In this document: in pieces, positions 59,887 through 64,000 of the stretch | Layout of the letters: the number at the start of each line of letters is the position of its first letter | Position numbering within the stretch: position 1 is the stretch's first letter | Assembly (NCBI RefSeq): GCF_964019385.1 | Contig: NC_088649.1 | Location: 12,123,254-12,187,253, forward strand | Length of the DNA stretch: 64,000 bases | Origin: Sycon ciliatum | Taxonomy: Eukaryota > Porifera > Calcarea > Leucosolenida > Sycettidae | Direction: 5' to 3' | Notes under the pieces: generated by a model | Databases searched by the model: none | What the model saw: only the letters and a program-made list of their open reading frames with translations | Told to the model about the DNA's origin: nothing | Position numbers and translations under genes: made by a program

Positions 59887-60116
59887 CTGTATAAGTACAC
59901 ATTTTCGTTTGGAATTAACTTTTGCTATATTCGTTAGGGGCACGAAATAACTAAAGTTTGTACGAAACTAAAGTTTTTTTTGTACCAAACTAAAGTTTTT
60001 GTTCTGAATGTTTGGGGTGACAGACCTCAACCAAAAACGAAATTTAATACGTAACAAGCCTGCTGATGGAGTGATATAACGAAAGATTTCGTGAACGAAA
60101 ATTTGTACTTATACAG
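59887..60116. mobile_element. Tc1/mariner-type MITE, 230 bp
   Basis: Terminal inverted repeats CTGTATAAGTACA(C/A)ATTTTCG at both ends, flanked by TA on each side (59,885-59,886 and 60,117-60,118). The interior is AT-rich with ACTAAAGTTT repeats and no transposase. It interrupts the hammerhead unit just after CAGCATTGGC. Confidence 0.88.
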
Positions 60117-60247
60117 TATTGCACTCCTCTACATTTGTCTTGTTGAGCACTCTTGGTGGGCTGCTGTAGTATTGCTGCACTATGCATCACTCGCTCCTTT
60201 TTGTTGCTAAAGCACACTAGTGCTAGAGCGAAGAGCTATCTTAATGT

Positions 60248-60353
60248 CTGTGGTGCCCCATTTGTGCCATGGCCGGTAGTTCGGCTTACTGAAAGCTCAT
60301 AGCTATACTGATGAGGCCTAGATGGCTGAAACAGCTTGCTGTCTACAGCATTA
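60248..60353 (+). ncRNA. Type I hammerhead ribozyme copy 5, complete catalytic core
   Basis: All conserved core elements are present. CTGATGA is at 60,308-60,314. Stem II is GGCC (60,315-60,318) with GGCT (60,324-60,327) around a TAGAT loop. GAAA is at 60,328-60,331. Stem III is CAGC-TT-GCTG (60,332-60,341). The cleavage triplet GTC predicts scission after 60,343. Stem I pairs GCTATA with TACAGC (60,344-60,349) with one A-C mismatch. Stem III has only four base pairs and a two-base loop, as in known animal type I hammerheads, which often act best as dimers. The conserved upstream hairpin begins GGTGCC at about 60,252. Of the six copies this is the best candidate for self-cleavage. Confidence 0.88.
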
Positions 60354-60646
60354 CAGTCCATTCAGAAAAAGATGATATCCTAGCTTTTGGCCATAAATGG
60401 GCCAAAAAGCAAGCCATGACAAGAATAAGACTTCGGCCAGGTTTTGCCCCCAAAGCACTGAATTTGGGGAAAGCGATGAAAATCCAACCCGTGCACTCCA
60501 CTTGCAGAACAGTACATTTGCGGTTCAAACCCCAGTTGAGGTACCTTTTTTGGACCCTTTTGAAGTTTCGAATCTCGCGGCACTGGCAAAATCACCAAAC
60601 ACGGGAGCTCTCCAGGGCCAGCGCCCATCTTTTTCTGAATGGACTG
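60354..60646. mobile_element. Pogo/mariner-type MITE, 293 bp
   Basis: Perfect 21-bp terminal inverted repeats starting CAGTCCATTCAGAAAAAGAT, flanked by TA (60,352-60,353 and 60,647-60,648). The interior has no transposase. A GGTTCAAACCC string inside resembles a B box but has no A box at the right distance. Confidence 0.92.
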
Positions 60647-60704
60647 TAGGTGGTTGCATCCTCATCTACATGTACACGTAAGTGGCTATCTGTAAGACTT
60701 AGTA

Positions 60705-60942
60705 TACTCATACCTCGGTTATCCGGACCCCGGAGTTACGGGCACTTCGGTCTACCGGGCACCCGTTGGTGAGTTCCAGTGTAAATACGACTACTCTTGT
60801 CACTTTTTGTGGAAATAGTGACGTGACATTCCATATCTTATGGCCTTCCCCTGTCAAAATGTATGCGATTCGGAGTTACAGACATTTCGAAGTTACGGGC
60901 AGTGCCCGGTCCCGGATAGCCCGGATAAACTAGGTATGAGTG
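60705..60942. mobile_element. Pogo/Tigger-like MITE, about 238 bp
   Basis: Left end TACTCATACCTCGGTTATCC and right-end reverse complement CACTCATACCTAGTTTATCC form imperfect inverted repeats flanked by TA (60,703-60,704 and 60,943-60,944). The interior carries GGAGTTACGGGCA-type repeats in both halves. The ...CATACCTCG... terminus recalls pogo/Tigger elements, which is a resemblance only. Confidence 0.82.
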
Positions 60943-61084
60943 TATGGGGTGACGTCACACTAGAGTGTTTCAGTCAAAACACCATGGAAGAATTAGAAAA
61001 AAAGGCTGCGAACAAGGGAAGGGAGCTCGAACCCAGGAGGGGCAGAAAGTCATACAGTGCTGGGTAATATGCTCCTCGGTACTA

Positions 61085-61272
61085 CAGTCAACTTCGCCAA
61101 TAACGACTGCGGATATAACGACAATTCGCGAATAATGACAGAATTTCCATGCCCAGAGCAAAGTCCCATCCAATTGTAATAGATATAATGAGACTTCGGG
61201 TATAACGACACTTCGCGAATAACGACACTTTTCTGATGCCCTGCCGAGTGTCGTTATACGCGAAGTTGACTG
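61085..61272. mobile_element. Mariner/pogo-type MITE, 188 bp
   Basis: Inverted ends CAGTCAACTTCGC...ATAACGAC flanked by TA (61,083-61,084 and 61,273-61,274). Internal CTTCGCGAATAACGACA-like motifs repeat about four times. It sits between the body (GGTAATATGCTCCTCGG) and TTTTTGTCTTGTTGAGCAC of a hammerhead unit. Confidence 0.9.
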
Positions 61273-61389
61273 TAGTTTTTGTCTTGTTGAGCACTATCCG
61301 TAAGCTGCATGAGTGCTGCTGCATTATGCATCGCTCACTAGTTGTCGTAGTTGGAACACTCTGGCGCTAGAACGATGACCTATCTTAAT

Positions 61390-61438
61390 GTCTGTGGTGC
61401 CACCTTTTCACCATGGCCGGTAGTTCGGCATATTTAAA
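61390..61438 (+). ncRNA. Hammerhead copy 6, 5' part (upstream hairpin), split by foldback element
   Basis: TGTCTGTGGTGCCACC to TAGTTCGGCATATTTAAA matches the upstream conserved segment of the other copies. The rest of the ribozyme resumes at 62,298 after the foldback insertion. Confidence 0.8.
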
Positions 61439-62297
61439 GGGGAAGTTAAGGCAAAAATTAAAATTTCACCAGTTGTAGTCTTCGGGGTGCTGAGTCGAAT
61501 GGTCTTGGTCCGAGAAAGCTGAGACGCTCCCTTCCTACTTGAATCCCAATCGAACTCGCGCACTTCCACCGAAACTGGGTGACTGCGCCCTACTAGATGG
61601 GGATTTGTATGCAAAATGTCACTAAAAGCGCCATTTCGTTCTTATAAAAGCACGGATGACCACGATTGGCCCATATGTTGTACTCTTTTGGACGCTGAGT
61701 CGACTGGTTTTGGTCCGAAAAGGCTGCGATGCGGCGTTCCTCCTTTATTCCCAATCGAACATGGTTGAACAAGCGGTCACGTGCTCCTGGGTGCCCAAAT
61801 CACCTGGTCACCACGCCAGCAGGCGACAACTTTCACACCAAGGTTCAACTCGAGTTCAACTCGAGTGACAGGACTGCACCCAAAAAAGGTCAAACAGGCT
61901 AGTATGTTGTACCCTGCAGGCGCAGTGACCAGGTGACTGGTGTACGCAGGAGCACGTGACCGCTTCTTCAACCATGTTCGATTGGGAATAAAGGAGGAAC
62001 GCTGCATCGCAGCCTTTTCGGACCAAAACCAATCGACTCAGCGTCCAAAAGACTACAACATATGGGCCAATCGCGGTCATCCATGCTTTTATAAGAACGA
62101 AATGGCGCTTTTAGTGACATTTTGCATACAAATCCCCATCTAGTAGGGCGCAGTCACCCAGTTTCGGTGGAAGTACGCGAGTTCGATTGGGATTCAAGTA
62201 GGAAGGGAGCGTCTCAGCTTCCTCGGACCACGACCATTCGACTCAGCACCCCGAAGACTACAACTGGTGAAATTTTAATTTTTGCCTTAACTTCCCC
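61439..62297. mobile_element. 859-bp foldback element with arms of about 390 bp
   Basis: Positions x and 123,736 minus x match. The arms are 61,439 to about 61,827 and about 61,910-62,297, starting GGGGAAGTTAAGGCAAAAAT, with few mismatches. The central spacer holds a tandem TTCAACTCGAG. Each arm includes GGTCACGTGCTCC, CAATCGAACATGG and a TTATAAAAGCACGGATGA segment. Frames of 68-76 codons are mirrored on both strands and are not genes. The target duplication is ambiguous (TTTAAA left, TATAAA right). It lies inside hammerhead unit 6 and so is younger than it. Confidence 0.9.
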
Positions 62298-62362
62298 TAT
62301 AAAGCTCGTAGCAAAGCTGAGGAGGCCTAGATGGCTGAAACAGCTTGTCTACAGCATTAGGT
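62298..62362 (+). ncRNA. Hammerhead copy 6, 3' part
   Basis: Core CTGAGGA (62,317-62,323) still fits CUGANGA. Stem II is GGCC/GGCT and GAAA is at 62,337-62,340. Stem III has lost three bases (CAGCTTGTC) and the stem I strand is altered (GCAAAG for GCTGTA). Probably inactive. Confidence 0.8.
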
Positions 62363-62440
62363 GGTTGCATTTCATGCCCACGGGCATGTAAGTGGCTATC
62401 TGTGAGTATGGGGCTCCAACCCAGGAGGGACGGAAAGTCA

Positions 62441-62609
62441 TAATATTTCCACTCATTGTCTGTGCAGGAGGGTGCTCAGAAGACCAGTTTGTGCCTCGGT
62501 ATTAAGTTAATATTGTCTCATGCAATCTCTGCAATGCCGCAGACAGATCCTTTCAACTCTCTCTCTCCCTTTCAGAATATACTCCCTTTCGACCTTTTCC
62601 GAGGTGTTA
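62441..62609. other. Short low-copy stretch
   Basis: No repeat or gene recognised between the last hammerhead body and the 174-bp tandem repeat. Confidence 0.5.
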
Positions 62610-63054
62610 GCCATTGCAGCACTTCGTGCACATCATGAATGTATGGTGTCATTTGACTACTTTTCATGTACTGCAATCCATCATTGTGCTAGTTCCCAGG
62701 TGTTAGCTGTACTTTAAAATGCATTAAAATACTCAAAAATTGCACCTGCGACTTAGACTCCGAATGCTGGATGTGAATCGACCAACACTCCAGCACTCCA
62801 TGCACATAATGCATGTATGATGTCATTCGACTACTTTTCATGTACTGCAACCCATCATTGTGCTAGTTCCTGGGTGTTTGTTGTACTTTAAAATGCATTA
62901 AAGTACTCAAAATTCGCACCTGCGGCTTGGACTCCGATTGCTGGATGTGAATCGACCAACACTACAGCACTCCATGCACATCATGCATGTATGGTGTCAT
63001 TCGACTACTTTTCATGTACTGCAATGCATTATTGTACTTGTGCGAAGCTTCTAC
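62610..63054. repeat. 174-bp tandem repeat, about 2.5 copies, cut by the gap
   Basis: TTTTCATGTACTGCAA recurs at about 62,661, 62,835 and 63,008, a period of 173-174 bp. TTAAAATGCATTAAA and GCTGGATGTGAATCGACC recur in step. Copies are about 90 percent identical by eye. The third copy changes after TTGTACTTGTGCGAAGC just before the Ns. Confidence 0.92.
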
Positions 63055-63254
63055 NNNNNNNNNNNNNNNNNNNNNNNNNNNNNNNNNNNNNNNNNNNNNN
63101 NNNNNNNNNNNNNNNNNNNNNNNNNNNNNNNNNNNNNNNNNNNNNNNNNNNNNNNNNNNNNNNNNNNNNNNNNNNNNNNNNNNNNNNNNNNNNNNNNNNN
63201 NNNNNNNNNNNNNNNNNNNNNNNNNNNNNNNNNNNNNNNNNNNNNNNNNNNNNN
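63055..63254. other. Assembly gap, exactly 200 N
   Basis: A round-number gap between two unrelated tandem repeats. The real length is unknown. Reading frames spanning it are meaningless. Confidence 0.99.
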
Positions 63255-64000
63255 TACCCTTTGGTGTGCCTATTTGCAGGGTTTTTCACGGTGGTCACTG
63301 TCCATTGTTGGAGCTGTGATTAGCCGGACAGGTAAGAATTGTTTGAATTTTTGACCATTTGTGCACACCTGTTCATTTCAATGAACCTGTGGGTAAATGG
63401 GCCCAGCTGCAATGTGGATGCAGGAATTGCTTAGATTTTTGGTTTGCTAGTAGGCCACTTACACTCGTAGGCAGCGCTCCAGGAAATTTGACCCTGTTTT
63501 ATCTGGCTTGAGTTCCAAGTCCGGGCAATAAGCCCCTAACTTTGAGATATATATTTCCGGGGTTCGGCAGCCCTGGGCAGCTCGTTTATGACAATGTGTA
63601 TCATTTCTCTTGTGCACTACCCTTGGTGTGCCTATTGCAGGAATTCACGGTTGGTCACTGTCCATGTTGGAGCTGTGAATAGTCGGACAGGTTAGAAATC
63701 GTGAATTTTGACCATTTGTACACACCTGTTCATTTCATTGAACCTGTGGGTAAATGGGCCCAGCTGCAATGTGGATGCAGGAATTGCTTAGATTTTTGGT
63801 TTGCTAGTAGGCCGCTTGCCCTCGTCGGCAGTGCCCCAGGAAATTTGACCCTGCTGTATCTGACTTGAGTTCCAAGTCCGGATGTACGGGCAAAAAGCCC
63901 CCAACTTGGAGATCGTTTATGACAATGTGTGTTATTTCTGTTGTGCATACACTTGGTTTGCCTATTGCGGGTTTTCACGGTGGTCACTGTCCATGTTGCA
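63255..64000. repeat. Tandem repeat of 330-362 bp, running off the window
   Basis: TTGGTGTGCCTAT(T)TGCAGG at 63,261, 63,623 and (as TTGGTTTGCC) 63,953 starts successive copies 362 and 330 bp apart. Copy 2 lacks about 34 bp around ATATATTTCCGGGGTTCGG. Shared landmarks are GGTCACTGTCCAT, GTGGGTAAATGGGCCCAG and TTGAGTTCCAAGTCCGG. No gene is seen. Confidence 0.92.

Larger units (their letters stand above)
58921..62440 (+). mobile_element. Cluster of hammerhead-ribozyme repeat units (retrozyme/Penelope-LTR-like) with nested insertions
   Basis: Several head-to-tail units share one consensus. After the cleavage site comes TACAGCATTRGG; next either a direct link TACTACGC or a longer body (GGTTGCATCCTCATGCCC, TGTGAGTATGGGGTGA, CGGAAAGTCATACAG). 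Then come TTGTCTTGTTGAGCAC, GCGTTATGCATCGCTCGC, CTAGCGCTAGAGCGA, TGTCTGTGGTGCCACC, CATGGCCGGTAGTTCGG and the hammerhead. The short unit measures 238 bp (GAAA at 58,941 to its counterpart at 59,179). Known relatives of this design are metazoan retrozymes and the terminal repeats of Penelope-like elements, both with type I hammerheads. No reverse transcriptase is visible, so the units are non-autonomous here. Units are interrupted by MITEs at 59,381, 59,887, 60,354, 60,705 and 61,085 and by a foldback element at 61,439. Confidence 0.82.

Noticed and set aside
60519..60535. SINE B box in the 293-bp MITE (GGTTCAAACCC)
   Set aside because: No A box at tRNA spacing. Perfect inverted ends and TA flanks identify a DNA-transposon derivative.
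62938..63354. Frames running through the N gap
   Set aside because: Their open length comes from untranslatable Ns.

Overview
This window is eukaryotic, almost certainly animal, and is made nearly entirely of repeats. I see no protein-coding gene, rRNA or functional tRNA that I can defend. The animal assignment rests on degenerate TTAGGG-type telomere-like repeats, a tRNA-derived SINE with pol III A and B boxes, several short TA-flanked Tc1/mariner/pogo-like MITEs, and type I hammerhead ribozyme motifs of the kind known from animal Penelope-like elements and retrozymes. The species cannot be named from sequence alone. A 200-N gap shows this is a draft scaffold. The setting looks like subtelomeric or pericentromeric heterochromatin.

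Layout. (1) 1-26,616: a satellite whose higher-order unit is about 287-288 bp, built from five related 55-61 bp subunits. It carries nested duplications (about 11.7 kb, 2,578 bp, 1,718 bp) and one perfect 624-bp inverted duplication near 10.1 kb. (2) 26,617-43,558: a 17-kb array of a CpG-dense 10-mer (GGCGCGCAGA). It is interrupted by 16 copies of a diverged cassette of about 285 bp, and part of it repeats as a 3.13-kb super-unit. It is open in all six frames, which explains reading frames of up to about 1,400 codons. (3) 43,559-43,794: an A-rich tract with CG/CCG punctuation. (4) 43,795-44,312: a short non-repetitive island and a decayed edge of the 10-mer array. (5) About 44,340-48,625: a roughly mirror-symmetric domain. 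It has a C-rich telomere-like stretch on the left, a satellite around TTCTGCATTCATGTACAT that reverses orientation near 45.65 kb, and a 1-kb TTAGGG-like block on the right. A SINE lies in the right arm. (6) 48,626-49,564: low-copy sequence including a decayed tandem pair of about 360 bp. (7) 49,565-57,240: a 7.7-kb pyrimidine-rich (TCTCTTTATCTC-like) domain, itself duplicated. (8) 57,241-58,920: AT-rich low-copy sequence with palindromes. (9) 58,921-62,440: a nest of hammerhead-ribozyme repeat units broken by five MITE-like insertions and an 859-bp foldback element. (10) 62,610-63,054: a 174-bp tandem repeat running into the gap. (11) 63,255-64,000: a 330-362 bp tandem repeat running off the window.

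The most interesting system is the hammerhead family. Six copies share a conserved upstream hairpin and the type I architecture (open stem I, stem II, GAAA, very short stem III, UC cleavage site). One copy (60,301-60,349) keeps the complete catalytic core. Another (54,684-54,775) is a 92-bp insertion whose empty site survives in the duplicated pyrimidine tract at about 50,570, and its 3' end lies 4 nt short of the predicted self-cleavage site. The two giant satellites are a second point of interest because they preserve a readable record of nested amplification.
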